From the NCBI GenBank assembly GCA_018268015.1, contig JAFDXJ010000047.1, positions 1-59,003 on the forward strand: 59,003 bases of DNA. Direction: 5' to 3'. The DNA is from Bacteroidota bacterium. Lineage in GTDB: Bacteria; Bacteroidota; Bacteroidia; Chitinophagales; Chitinophagaceae. This document shows, piece by piece, positions 18,150 through 27,042 of this stretch (position 1 is the stretch's first letter; each line of letters starts with the position of its first letter). The notes below the pieces were generated by a model, which worked only from the letters and a program-made list of their open reading frames with translations, did no database searches and had not been told where the DNA came from. A program made the translations under genes and the position numbers.

Positions 18150-19280
18150 ATGGAAACAGCAACATTTGAAAAAAATACGACAGAGCAGGGAATAGATTTT
18201 TTGCCATTGCAAGGAACCGATTATGTAGAATTTTATGTAGGCAATGCAAAACAGGCTGCTCATTTTTATAAAACGGCATTCGGTTTTCAAAGTGTGGCAT
18301 ATGCAGGGCCTGAAACAGGCGTGAAAGACCGTGCAAGCTATGTGATCCGTCAACATAAACTTACATTTGTTTTAACTACACCATTGCGCTCAAACAATGA
18401 GATAGCCAATCACATATATAAACATGGAGATGGCGTAAAAACTCTTGCACTGATGGTATATGATGCCCGCGATGCCTGGGAACAAACGACCAAGCGCGGC
18501 GCTAAAAGTTATATGGAGCCCATTTCTTTAAAGGATGACCAGGGCGAAGTGGTTCTTAGCGGTATTCATACTTATGGTGATACCGTACACGTGTTCGTAG
18601 AAAGAAAAAATTATAAAGGTGTTTTCATGCCAGGATATATTGAGTGGAAAACCGCGTATAACCCACCATCATCAGGTTTATTATATGTAGATCATTGTGT
18701 GGGAAATGTAGGCTGGAACCAAATGAATCCCTGGGTGAAATTTTATGAAGATGTCATGGGGTTCAAAAATATTTTAAGCTTTGATGATGAAGATATTTCT
18801 ACAGAATACTCTGCCTTGATGAGTAAAGTAATGAGTAATGGAAATGGTTATGTAAAGTTCCCAATAAATGAACCGGCTGAAGGCAAAAAGAAATCACAGG
18901 TAGAAGAATATTTGGATTTTTATGATGGAGAAGGCTGCCAGCATGTGGCACTTGCAACCCATGATATTGTAAAAACCGTTACAGATCTACAAAGCCGTGG
19001 TATTGAATTTTTAAAAATCCCTTCCAGTTATTATGATGACCTTATCAGTCGAGTTGGCCAAATAGATGAAGACCTCGAACCTTTAAAACATTTGGGTATA
19101 TTAGTGGACAGAGATCATGAAGGCTACCTTCTTCAAATTTTTACAAAGCCCCTGGAAGACAGACCCACCTTGTTTTTCGAGATCATACAACGTAAAGGCG
19201 CTAAGAGTTTTGGCAAGGGTAATTTCAAAGCCTTATTCGAAGCAATAGAAGCAGAACAAGCATTAAGAGGTAATTTATAA
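18150..19280 (+). CDS. hppD: 4-hydroxyphenylpyruvate dioxygenase
   Basis: The 376-residue non-haem iron enzyme converts 4-hydroxyphenylpyruvate to homogentisate in tyrosine breakdown. It has two vicinal-oxygen-chelate domains. The iron ligands are seen as His in YVDHCVGNV, His in GCQHVALATHD and Glu in FFEIIQRKG. Length is normal. No other tyrosine-catabolic gene is present in the window; etfBA is divergent next to it. A terminator follows directly. Confidence 0.96.
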   Translation: METATFEKNTTEQGIDFLPLQGTDYVEFYVGNAKQAAHFYKTAFGFQSVAYAGPETGVKDRASYVIRQHKLTFVLTTPLRSNNEIANHIYKHGDGVKTLALMVYDARDAWEQTTKRGAKSYMEPISLKDDQGEVVLSGIHTYGDTVHVFVERKNYKGVFMPGYIEWKTAYNPPSSGLLYVDHCVGNVGWNQMNPWVKFYEDVMGFKNILSFDDEDISTEYSALMSKVMSNGNGYVKFPINEPAEGKKKSQVEEYLDFYDGEGCQHVALATHDIVKTVTDLQSRGIEFLKIPSSYYDDLISRVGQIDEDLEPLKHLGILVDRDHEGYLLQIFTKPLEDRPTLFFEIIQRKGAKSFGKGNFKALFEAIEAEQALRGNL

Positions 19281-19284
19281 AATC

Positions 19285-19316
19285 AAAAAACCGCCAATTT
19301 CAAGGCGGTTTTTTAA
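19285..19316 (+). terminator. Rho-independent terminator of hppD
   Basis: AAAAAACCGCC / GGCGGTTTTTT makes an 11-bp stem with an eight-base loop, 5 bases after the hppD stop, with a T tract as part of the right arm. Confidence 0.88.
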
Positions 19317-19378
19317 TGCCCAATTGGCCTTTCAAATAAACCAATTCTTTTACCGAAGAAAAATTTTTTTTAAAAAAT

Positions 19379-19410
19379 TTGGTTTTAATTTATTTTCACT
19401 TATACATTTG
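19379..19410 (+). promoter_or_regulatory. Promoter of SAM-riboswitch met operon
   Basis: TTG at 19379-19381 and TACATTTG at 19403-19410 are 21 bases apart, matching TTG-N19-21-TAnnTTTG. The expected start is near 19418, some 15 bases before the riboswitch P1 helix. Confidence 0.6.
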
Positions 19411-19432
19411 CAATAGTTCTGTGACAAAGTAT

Positions 19433-19546
19433 TCTTATCAGGAAAGACAGAGGGAATTGACCCGATGAAGTCTTGACAACCTACCCCGTATCAAATCGGG
19501 ATAAGGTGCCAAATTCAACCCAGGCCTATGCCAGGGAAAGATAAGT
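19433..19546 (+). ncRNA. SAM-I riboswitch (S-box leader)
   Basis: P1 is formed by CTTATC (19434-19439) with GATAAG (19540-19545). The core contains AGAGGGAA, the GACCCGATGAAG segment, GACAACCT and GGTGCCAAATTC in the order and spacing of the SAM-I class, and a P4-like hairpin CCCAGGC-CTAT-GCCAGGG. When S-adenosylmethionine binds, this class closes P1 and favours the downstream terminator, turning off methionine-pathway genes. That fits the two genes that follow. The P2 region carries A/U changes in place of the usual GGCCCG...CGGCAACC pairing, apparently compensated (TTGAC/GTCTTGACAA). Confidence 0.92.
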
Positions 19547-19580
19547 TAGAAATAAAGCATCCTTTTAAATTTTGTTTGTA

Positions 19581-19617
19581 TGCTCTTCTGACTGCTCGTT
19601 TGAAGAGCATTTTCATT
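19581..19617 (+). terminator. Riboswitch-controlled intrinsic terminator
   Basis: TGCTCTTC (19581-19588) and GAAGAGCA (19602-19609) form an 8-bp stem with a 13-base loop, followed by TTTTCATTTCCCC. It lies 35 bases after the aptamer and 74 bases before the first gene, the expected place for the expression platform. Confidence 0.75.
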
Positions 19618-19690
19618 TCCCCCCTTTTCTTTTTTTGATAATAATCTTTCGCACAAGGCCTATTATTTTATCAAAAAAATTAAAATCAAC

Positions 19691-20887
19691 ATGAAAGAGC
19701 AAACAAAAATCTTACACAGTATCCCGGTTGATCCTCTGACCGGTGCAATTTCCACACCGATTTATCAAACTTCCACATTTGTGCAGGATGAACCGGGCAT
19801 CCATAAAGGCTTTGATTATTCAAGAACAAATAACCCTACAAGAAAAGCCCTTGAAGACCTTATTGCTACATTAGAAAATGGCGCACAGGGCTTTGCTTTT
19901 GCAAGTGGTTTATCGGCTATTGATGCGGTTGTGAAATTATTATCTGCAGGTGACGAAATACTTGCCGTTGATGATATTTATGGAGGTGCATTCAGGTTAT
20001 TCACTCAGGTTTATACAAGGTTGGGTATTACCGTAAAATTCTGTGATACAACAAATGCAGAAAATGTATTTAATCAAATTTCGGAAAAAACAAAACTGGT
20101 ATGGGTCGAAAGCCCCACAAACCCAACTTTAAAAATATCCGACATTGAAGCCATTGCAAAAATTGCCAAAGCCAACGGCAGCCTGCTTTGTGTGGATAAT
20201 ACATTTGCATCGCCCGTCTCCCAAAAACCCATTCATCTAGGCGCTGATATTGTCGTGCATAGTGCCACAAAATATTTAGGAGGCCATAGCGATTTAATAT
20301 CAGGGCTTGTTATTACAAAAAATGATGCTTTAGGTGAAAAAATAAAATTTATCCAAAATGCTTCCGGTGCGGTATTGGCTCCTTTTGATAGCTGGTTAGT
20401 CATTCGTGGTATAGAAACGTTGGATCTTCGCGTAAAACAACACGCTGAAAATGCCTATAAAGTAGCCCGCTTTTTATCCTCCAATCCATTTATTAAAAAT
20501 GTTTATTTCCCGGGCCTTTCTTCGCATGCAAATTTTGAAATTGCCCGTAAACAAATGAAATATCCGGGTGGTATTGTTTCTTTTGACCTTGTACAGGATG
20601 ATAAAAATAGAGCAAAGAGCATTGCAACACACACTGCTTACTTCAAATTAGCAGAAAGTCTTGGTGGTGTAAAAAGTTTATTATGCATTCCGGCAGAAAT
20701 GACCCATAAATCCATTCCGGCAGAGATAAGAAATCAAAATGGAGTAACCGACTCATTGATTCGTTTATCCATCGGCCTGGAAGATGCAGACGACCTTATT
20801 GCAGACCTGGAACAGGCTATAAATTTTGCCTTCTCAACTGAAAATCAACCAATCAAATCATTAAAAGAATTTTATGTCACAAAATAA
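19691..20887 (+). CDS. Cystathionine gamma-synthase/lyase family PLP enzyme
   Basis: The 398-residue protein belongs to the Cys/Met metabolism PLP family. The PLP lysine is in HSATKYLGGHSD, and YSRTNNPTRKALE, FASGLSAIDAV, VESPTNPTLK and VDNTFASP are the other family motifs. Position under the SAM riboswitch and overlap with a homoserine dehydrogenase-like gene suggest a biosynthetic role, joining cysteine (or sulfide) to an activated homoserine (MetB-like). Sequence alone does not separate gamma-synthase from gamma-lyase. Its last 14 bases overlap the next gene, indicating translational coupling. Confidence 0.9.
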   Translation: MKEQTKILHSIPVDPLTGAISTPIYQTSTFVQDEPGIHKGFDYSRTNNPTRKALEDLIATLENGAQGFAFASGLSAIDAVVKLLSAGDEILAVDDIYGGAFRLFTQVYTRLGITVKFCDTTNAENVFNQISEKTKLVWVESPTNPTLKISDIEAIAKIAKANGSLLCVDNTFASPVSQKPIHLGADIVVHSATKYLGGHSDLISGLVITKNDALGEKIKFIQNASGAVLAPFDSWLVIRGIETLDLRVKQHAENAYKVARFLSSNPFIKNVYFPGLSSHANFEIARKQMKYPGGIVSFDLVQDDKNRAKSIATHTAYFKLAESLGGVKSLLCIPAEMTHKSIPAEIRNQNGVTDSLIRLSIGLEDADDLIADLEQAINFAFSTENQPIKSLKEFYVTK

Positions 20888-22118
20888 ATTAAGTATCGGT
20901 TTATTTGGCTTTGGTTGCGTAGGCAAAGGCATTTATGATTTGTTACAAACAGATCATACCATAGCCTCCATTAAAAAAATCGTAGTAAAATCATCCGACA
21001 AAAAAAGGCCTCTGAATACGCCCATTCTAAGTTTCGATCCAAATGATATTTTAAATGATCCTGAAATTAATTTGGTCATTGAATTGATTGATGATGCAAA
21101 AGCAGCATTCACCATTGTTACATCAGCTTTAAAAAAAGGGAAAGCCGTGATTTCTGCAAATAAGAAGATGATCGCAGAAAACTTCCGGGAATTAGTGCAT
21201 CTGCAAAAAAAATTTAAAACGCCTTTCTTATACGAAGCATCTTGTGGCGCAAGTATTCCTGTGATCCGAAATCTGGAAGAATACTATAAGTGTTGTACTT
21301 TACAATCCATTGAAGGAATAGTAAACAGCTCAACAAATTTTATTCTCTCCAGGGCGCTTGAACAAAATAGCTCGTTTCAGATTGCATTAAAGGAAGCACA
21401 AGAATTAGGTTATGCAGAAAGTGATCCAAGCCTGGATACAGAAGGATTGGATGCTGCTTATAAGCTCTCCATATTAACGTCGCATGCTTTTGGAAAATGC
21501 CTGGATGCAACAGCCATCTTTAGGGTAGGCATCAATCAACTCAGAGATATTGATTTTGAATATGCCCGTAGAGAAAAATATAAAATTAAATTAGTGGCCT
21601 TTAATGTGCTCAGCAAAGAAGGAAAATTATGTGGAGTTGTAGCACCAAAATTTATTCCACCTCATCATCCCTTTTATCAAGTAGATGATGTATTAAATGG
21701 AGTATTAACAAAGGCTGCACATGGTGATGTTCAATTCTTCTCCGGTAAAGGTGCCGGTGCATTACCCACGGCATCCGCAGTTCTTTCGGACATAGCCGCT
21801 CTGTATCATAATTATACCTACAGCTATATTAAATTTTTTTCAGACCATATTCCACTGCTGGAAAATAGTTTCTATTTAAACATATTCATTTCATTTCCCA
21901 TAGAAAAAAGAGAAATCCTGCAATACCGATTTTTATCCATTGATGAATCTTTTAGTAATCAACAGGTGGGATATATTACAGGAGTCATTTCTATAAAAGA
22001 GTTGTGGAAATTAAAATGCACGTATGATGATATTTCCATTATCATTTTTGATCTACACCATGAAGATATAGAAGAAAATGAATCCAGAGAATGGGCGTTT
22101 GAATTACAAAATGTGTAA
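20874..22118 (+). CDS. Homoserine dehydrogenase-like protein (monofunctional)
   Basis: The 414-residue protein reduces aspartate semialdehyde to homoserine by homology. An N-terminal Rossmann motif GLFGFGCVGKG is followed by the ISANKKMIAE segment and the catalytic region EASCGASIPVIRNL with lysine further on. The diagnostic signature reads GIVNSSTNFIL where most homoserine dehydrogenases have N-G-T-T-N. No aspartokinase domain is attached, unlike the bifunctional ThrA-type forms. Activity is therefore probable, not certain. It is the last gene of the riboswitch operon. Confidence 0.85.
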   Translation: MSQNKLSIGLFGFGCVGKGIYDLLQTDHTIASIKKIVVKSSDKKRPLNTPILSFDPNDILNDPEINLVIELIDDAKAAFTIVTSALKKGKAVISANKKMIAENFRELVHLQKKFKTPFLYEASCGASIPVIRNLEEYYKCCTLQSIEGIVNSSTNFILSRALEQNSSFQIALKEAQELGYAESDPSLDTEGLDAAYKLSILTSHAFGKCLDATAIFRVGINQLRDIDFEYARREKYKIKLVAFNVLSKEGKLCGVVAPKFIPPHHPFYQVDDVLNGVLTKAAHGDVQFFSGKGAGALPTASAVLSDIAALYHNYTYSYIKFFSDHIPLLENSFYLNIFISFPIEKREILQYRFLSIDESFSNQQVGYITGVISIKELWKLKCTYDDISIIIFDLHHEDIEENESREWAFELQNV

Positions 22119-22130
22119 ATATTTTTCTGC

Positions 22131-22165
22131 CAAAAAAAAGCTTTTGAAAAATTTCAAAAGCTTTC
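22131..22165 (-). terminator. Terminator of tmRNA (possibly shared with met operon)
   Basis: A long hairpin (AAAGCTTTTGAAA pairing with TTTCAAAAGCTTT around a short AT loop) sits immediately after the tmRNA 3' end on the minus strand and continues into a run of T. From the other side it ends 13 bases after the homoserine dehydrogenase stop. Confidence 0.8.
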
Positions 22166-22166
22166 G

Positions 22167-22560
22167 TGGAGCTGAGGGGATTCGAACCCCTGTCCAAACA
22201 AGGCTGCCATAAGTTTTCTACATGCTTATTTCCTTATTATTTTTCGATACGGAAAAGGGAAGGAACAAACCGGAACCGTACTTAGCCGAATAATCTTATG
22301 CTGAGGTCACGGCATTGCCCAGCAGCATTCCGGATTTGATTTTGAGTCGGCGGCGGAGCGTGGTACCGGAAAAACCTGCTCAACGCGGCCCAAATGGTTA
22401 CTTAATCACTGATTAAGCAGCCATGGCTAACTGTGTGTTGCCATTTAAATGTTGGGTATTCATATTTCCCCGAAGGGCTCCTTGCGGAGAAGTGCTAATT
22501 ACACAACGCACTGCATGCTTATTCTTACCACAACCGATGCTGTCAAAACCATACAGCCCC
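22167..22560 (-). ncRNA. ssrA: Transfer-messenger RNA (tmRNA)
   Basis: The 394-nt RNA has 5' GGGGCTG pairing with 3' CAGCTCC(A) as the acceptor stem and a T arm around GGTTCGAATCC. CCA is not encoded and must be added by the CCA enzyme also present in this window. A pseudoknot-like GC hairpin pair (CTCC-GCAA-GGAG, then CCC-TTC-GGGG) precedes the tag reading frame at 22442-22413. The tag most likely starts at GGC and reads GNTQLAMAA followed by TAA. It rescues stalled ribosomes together with SmpB. Confidence 0.95.
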
Positions 22561-22568
22561 TATCTTTT

Positions 22569-22576
22569 CAAAGATA
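22569..22576 (-). promoter_or_regulatory. -7 box of tmRNA promoter
   Basis: On the minus strand TATCTTTG matches TAnnTTTG exactly and ends 8 bases before the first G of the tmRNA. The -33 position has TTC in place of TTG, 20 bases upstream. Confidence 0.5.
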
Positions 22577-22620
22577 AGAAAAATATAAGTGAAGTTGAAA
22601 AAATGAATAGGCTTACTTAC

Positions 22621-23964
22621 TTATTTAAACAATCGCCAAAAATCCAGACCAAGCGCATAAACCATTAATCCGAGTAACAAAACCATCCCAAACATTTGGG
22701 CATATTCCATAAATTTATCACTTGGTTTTTTGCCGGTGATCATTTCAATCAAACAAAATAAAGCATGACCTCCATCCAGTGCCGGTATAGGAAGGATATT
22801 CATAAAGGCCAGTATAATGGAAAAAATGGCTGTCAATGTCCAGAATCGTTCCCAATCCCATACACCCGGGAAAGTATTTCCAATACTAATCACACTTCCT
22901 AAAGAATCATTGGCATTTACTTTTCCTGTAAAAATTTGTTTTAACCCGGTCATATACCTGCCCAAAGTTTCAAAACATCTATTGAAACCGGCCGGTATAG
23001 CTTCCATGAAGCTATAATGCTTGGTAACTGTGCCGAAAATACTCATAGCACTCCTTGCGAAAAACCCTGCTTTTGCATCTTTATCAATTTTAGCAATAAC
23101 CTGTATTGTATCATTGCCCCGTAAAACAGTAATAGAAGCATCTTTAGATTTATACTGCTGTATGATTTGGGTATATTCATTATAAAATTGAAGCGGGTGA
23201 TTTCCGATACCAATAATTTGGTCATTCTTTTGTAATTCACCTTTCACAAATTTTGCTGAAGATGCTACAGAATCGACGAATACGGGAAAACGTACATCAG
23301 CAAAACCCATTAATTTATTCTTGCTTAATAAATTGATAAATCCATCCGGAATAGCAACATTCATTGTTTCTCCATTCCGTTGTACCTGAATATTCTTAGC
23401 ATCCGTAAGCATAATCTGGGCAGGAATGGTACCAAAATTGTCCAGTGGTTTTCCATTGATTCCAACGATGTTATCACCATCCTGAATACCCAATTTAATA
23501 GCCAGGGAATCTGCATGTAAACCATACTTCAGGTTTTTTACCGGCAGGTATTCATCTCCCCACTTATAAGTAATCATCATAAAAAGGAAGATGGCCAATA
23601 ATATGTTGACTATCACGCCGGCGATCATCACAATGAGCCTTTGCCAGGCGGGCTTACTACGGAATTCATATGGTTGAGGGGCCTGTTTCAATTGTTCTTT
23701 GTCCATGCTCTCATCAATCATCCCGCTAATTTTCACAAAGCCCCCAAATGGAACCCATCCAATGCCATATTCCGTTTCTCCTATTTTCTTTTTCCAAAGA
23801 CTAAACCAAGGATTGAAAAAAAGATAAAATTTTTCAACTCTGCAACCAAACCATTTTGCTGTGGCGAAGTGTCCCAGTTCATGTAACGTAACTAAAATAG
23901 AAAAGGAAAGAATAAATTGTAAAGTTTTGATTCCTACACTACCCCATTCAATAACTAAAAGCAT
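22621..23964 (-). CDS. rseP: RseP-type site-2 intramembrane zinc protease
   Basis: The 447-residue membrane protease has the zinc motif HELGH in the first membrane segment and the third ligand in LPIPALDGGH near the C-terminus. Between them are FGGFVKI, a membrane segment (residues about 110-130) and one clear plus one weaker PDZ domain. In other bacteria RseP cuts anti-sigma factors and leftover signal peptides within the inner membrane. Its neighbour dxr is a frequent partner in bacterial genomes. ATG 23964. Confidence 0.94.
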   Translation of the reverse strand: MLLVIEWGSVGIKTLQFILSFSILVTLHELGHFATAKWFGCRVEKFYLFFNPWFSLWKKKIGETEYGIGWVPFGGFVKISGMIDESMDKEQLKQAPQPYEFRSKPAWQRLIVMIAGVIVNILLAIFLFMMITYKWGDEYLPVKNLKYGLHADSLAIKLGIQDGDNIVGINGKPLDNFGTIPAQIMLTDAKNIQVQRNGETMNVAIPDGFINLLSKNKLMGFADVRFPVFVDSVASSAKFVKGELQKNDQIIGIGNHPLQFYNEYTQIIQQYKSKDASITVLRGNDTIQVIAKIDKDAKAGFFARSAMSIFGTVTKHYSFMEAIPAGFNRCFETLGRYMTGLKQIFTGKVNANDSLGSVISIGNTFPGVWDWERFWTLTAIFSIILAFMNILPIPALDGGHALFCLIEMITGKKPSDKFMEYAQMFGMVLLLGLMVYALGLDFWRLFK

Positions 23965-24097
23965 AAATATTTTTTTATATCAATACCAGGTAAATACTCC
24001 ATTTAATTCATAGTATGCGTTGACCTGATAATAGCATTGTTATTTTCGCAATGATACGAATGTTGTTTAAAATTAATTGCTAAACCTGGATTAATCT

Positions 24098-25258
24098 TTA
24101 TAATTCAATTAAAGATGCTGCAAAATTTCTAGCCTCCGCATCACTGTCCAGGTATTCCTGTAGTGTGGGTTTTTCAATAAATTTGATCTTTTGCATAGTT
24201 CGTTCAACCATTTCCGAAATATCTAAAAAACCGATCCGGTTACGCAAAAAAGCATATACTGCAATCTCATTAGAGGCATTGAGCAGGCAGGGCATATTAC
24301 CTCCTTTGTGTAATGCTTCTATGGCGAGCGATAAATTTCGGAATGTTTTCAAATCGGGTTCTTCAAAAGTTAATGTGGATGGTTTCTTAAAATCATAGCG
24401 AGGAAAATCACTTGGAATTCTTTGAGGAAATGCCAATGCATATTGAATGGGTAATTTCATATCGGGCAAACCCATTTGAGCCTTGATACTCCCATCTTCA
24501 AATTGTACCATACTATGAATGATGCTTTGCGGATGCACCACCACTTTTATTTTATGAGCAGGTAAATTAAACAACCATTTTGCTTCAATCATCTCAAGTC
24601 CTTTATTCATCAAGGTTGCAGAATCTACCGTAATTTTAGCGCCCATGCTCCAGTTCGGATGCTGCAATGCATGATCCCGTTTTACATTAACCAGGAAGTT
24701 TGGTTTTTTTCCCAGGAATGGTCCTCCACTGGCGGTGAGAATTACTTGTTCAATTTTATTTCTTCCTTCTCCTACCAGGCATTGGAATATGGCTGAATGT
24801 TCACTATCCACCGGAATGATGGGCACCCTCATTTCAATAGCTCTTTGCATGATGATATCACCTGCTACCACTAATGTTTCTTTATTTGCCAAAGCAACCG
24901 GTTTACCATTTTCAATGGCACATAATGTAGGTTTAAGCCCGGCATAACCTACAATACCAGCCAACATCAGATCATAACAATCCATAGCGGCTGTTTCTTC
25001 CAAAGCTTTTTCACCGGCAAAAACTTTTACATTGGTGTGTTGCAAAGCATCTTTGACCCGGGTATATTTACTTTCATCTACAATAACCACTACATTCGGA
25101 TTAAAAGCCAGGGCCTGTTGTATAAGCAGGTCATCATTTGTATGTGCAGTTAAGATTTCAACGGAAAATTTATTGCTATTTGCAGCAATGACTTCCAATG
25201 CCTGTGTACCGATGGAGCCGGTAGAACCAAAAATGGCGATACGTTTTAAATCATTCAT
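24098..25258 (-). CDS. dxr: 1-deoxy-D-xylulose 5-phosphate reductoisomerase
   Basis: The 386-residue enzyme makes 2-C-methyl-D-erythritol 4-phosphate, the second step of the non-mevalonate isoprenoid pathway. NADPH motif GSTGSIGTQALEV is at the N-terminus; the metal and substrate residues lie in PVDSEHSAIFQ, ILTASGGPF and ATLMNKGLEMIEAKWLF. C-terminal alpha domain present. It lies upstream of rseP on the same strand, with 133 bases between. Confidence 0.96.
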   Translation of the reverse strand: MNDLKRIAIFGSTGSIGTQALEVIAANSNKFSVEILTAHTNDDLLIQQALAFNPNVVVIVDESKYTRVKDALQHTNVKVFAGEKALEETAAMDCYDLMLAGIVGYAGLKPTLCAIENGKPVALANKETLVVAGDIIMQRAIEMRVPIIPVDSEHSAIFQCLVGEGRNKIEQVILTASGGPFLGKKPNFLVNVKRDHALQHPNWSMGAKITVDSATLMNKGLEMIEAKWLFNLPAHKIKVVVHPQSIIHSMVQFEDGSIKAQMGLPDMKLPIQYALAFPQRIPSDFPRYDFKKPSTLTFEEPDLKTFRNLSLAIEALHKGGNMPCLLNASNEIAVYAFLRNRIGFLDISEMVERTMQKIKFIEKPTLQEYLDSDAEARNFAASLIEL

Positions 25259-25368
25259 TCAAAATTTTTTACCCATTAAATAATCAGCCCTGGAATACCA
25301 GGTATTGGTAAAGATAATTGAGCCGGTGTTTTTAATTGCAAAAAAATCTATTGATGCACAAGAAAATT

Positions 25369-26865
25369 TCAGGAAAGAATAAATGGTTCAAGGGCATCTG
25401 CCAATGTGCGGTCATTACTCAGCCTGGGTAATTTATTTTGTCCTCCCAATTTATCAATTGAGCGCATATATTCTATAAAGCCATTTTTATATATAGGTCT
25501 TATATGCAGGCTTTCTAAAATATTACCGGTAATGAGGTCATCATAGTACACATTCTTTTTACGCAGGTTTTGGTCGAGACTGCATGCAAATGATTCCAAA
25601 TCATCCGGCATATTCTCAAATTCAATAAACCACTCATGGTAGCTTTTTCCATCATTACTCTGCACTTTGGGGGCCACAGTAAACTCTACGATTTTTACAT
25701 TTTTTTCTTCTGCTGTTTTTAGTAAGGCTTCATCTACCTCTTCAGCGATTACGTGTTCTCCAAAAGCTGAAATAAAGTGCCGTAATCTTCCCGTAACGAG
25801 CAGCCTGTAAGGATTTTTACTTACAAATTTGATGGTATCCCCTAAATTATATCCCCATAATCCTGCATTACTGTTTATGATTAAAACATAGTTTTTTCCG
25901 ATTTCCACATCTTTTAGAGAAATTCTGTTAGGGTTTCCCTTGATCATTTCTTCCACAGGGATAAATTCATAAAAAATCCCGGAATTCGTATTGAGTAATA
26001 GGCCTTCCTCGCCAGGCCGATCTTGGAATGCAATAAAGCCTTCACTGGCCGGATATAATTCGATATAATCTACTTTTTTCCCGATACTTTCAAAAAGCCT
26101 TTTTTTGTATGGATCAAAATTAACGCCTCCCTGTACGATTAAACTAAGGTTGGGAAAAATATCCATAATCTTTTTACCGGTCTTTTCTTGTAACCTGTCA
26201 AAATACATTTGCATCCATGGGGGGATGCCGCTGATAAGGGTCATATTTTGGCCCAAGGTTTCTTCGACAATTTTATCCAGTTTTGTTTCCCAATCTTCTA
26301 TACAATTGGTTTCAAAAGTAGGCAGCTGGTTACTTCTAAGATAACGAGGAATATGATGATTGACGATTCCACTTAATCGTCCGGTAGGGATACCTCCAAT
26401 ACGTTCTAAAGTGGGGCTACCACTAAGGAAAATCATTTTACCATCGGTAAACCCTGCATTACCCGTTTGAGCAATATAACAGAGTAATGCATCTCTTGCG
26501 GTATTGATATGGTTGGCAATAGACTCTTTTGTAATGGGTATATATTTTACACCACTTGTGGTGCCACTGGTCTTGGCAAAATAAATCGGCTTCCCTTTCC
26601 AAAGGATATTTTGTTTCCCTTCTTTGATAAGCTCAATGTATTTTTTCAATTCTTCATAATCACTAACCGGTACTTTAAGGCGGAAATCATCGTACGATTT
26701 AATGGAGGCAAAATCATGATCTTTCCCAAAAACTGTTCCTCGTGCGGATTTCACCAGTTGTTTCATGATCAATTCCTGGTTTTCCACAGCATGATCCATA
26801 TCCTTTGATAAACGGGAATAGATATAGTTTGCAAATGGCTTTGCAAAAAGCGTTTTTAACTTCAT
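25369..26865 (-). CDS. GH3 family acyl-adenylate/ligase protein
   Basis: The 498-residue protein resembles GH3 auxin-responsive promoter proteins of the ANL adenylate-forming superfamily. The ATP motif is FAKTSGTTSGVKYIPIT; further GH3 motifs are ELYPASEGF (catalytic region), YNLGDTIKF and VTGRLRHFISAFGEH. Plant members conjugate amino acids to plant hormones. Bacterial homologues are widespread in the Bacteroidota and their substrate is not known. Transcribed alone, divergent from rplU. Confidence 0.9.
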   Translation of the reverse strand: MKLKTLFAKPFANYIYSRLSKDMDHAVENQELIMKQLVKSARGTVFGKDHDFASIKSYDDFRLKVPVSDYEELKKYIELIKEGKQNILWKGKPIYFAKTSGTTSGVKYIPITKESIANHINTARDALLCYIAQTGNAGFTDGKMIFLSGSPTLERIGGIPTGRLSGIVNHHIPRYLRSNQLPTFETNCIEDWETKLDKIVEETLGQNMTLISGIPPWMQMYFDRLQEKTGKKIMDIFPNLSLIVQGGVNFDPYKKRLFESIGKKVDYIELYPASEGFIAFQDRPGEEGLLLNTNSGIFYEFIPVEEMIKGNPNRISLKDVEIGKNYVLIINSNAGLWGYNLGDTIKFVSKNPYRLLVTGRLRHFISAFGEHVIAEEVDEALLKTAEEKNVKIVEFTVAPKVQSNDGKSYHEWFIEFENMPDDLESFACSLDQNLRKKNVYYDDLITGNILESLHIRPIYKNGFIEYMRSIDKLGGQNKLPRLSNDRTLADALEPFILS

Positions 26866-26990
26866 AATGGAGCAATCGTTATTTGAAAGATCCGGAATAG
26901 CCGGACATACTCAAAATATAATGCAAAAGTAATGATTTGCTTAAAATGGGTATAAACCGTTCCCCATTCTTTAAATTTATTTAAGATTTC

Positions 26991-27022
26991 TTGCCTTGTT
27001 TCATTAGAAACCATTACCTTTG
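26991..27022 (+). promoter_or_regulatory. rplU-rpmA promoter
   Basis: TTG at 26991-26993 and TACCTTTG at 27015-27022 are 21 bases apart, an exact consensus match, ending 20 bases before the rplU ATG. Confidence 0.6.
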
Positions 27023-27042
27023 CCGTCCTAATTTTGTAAAAC

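Noticed and set aside
22423..22668. 81-codon plus-strand frame
   Set aside because: It runs antisense through the tmRNA, which is fully supported by structure and tag.
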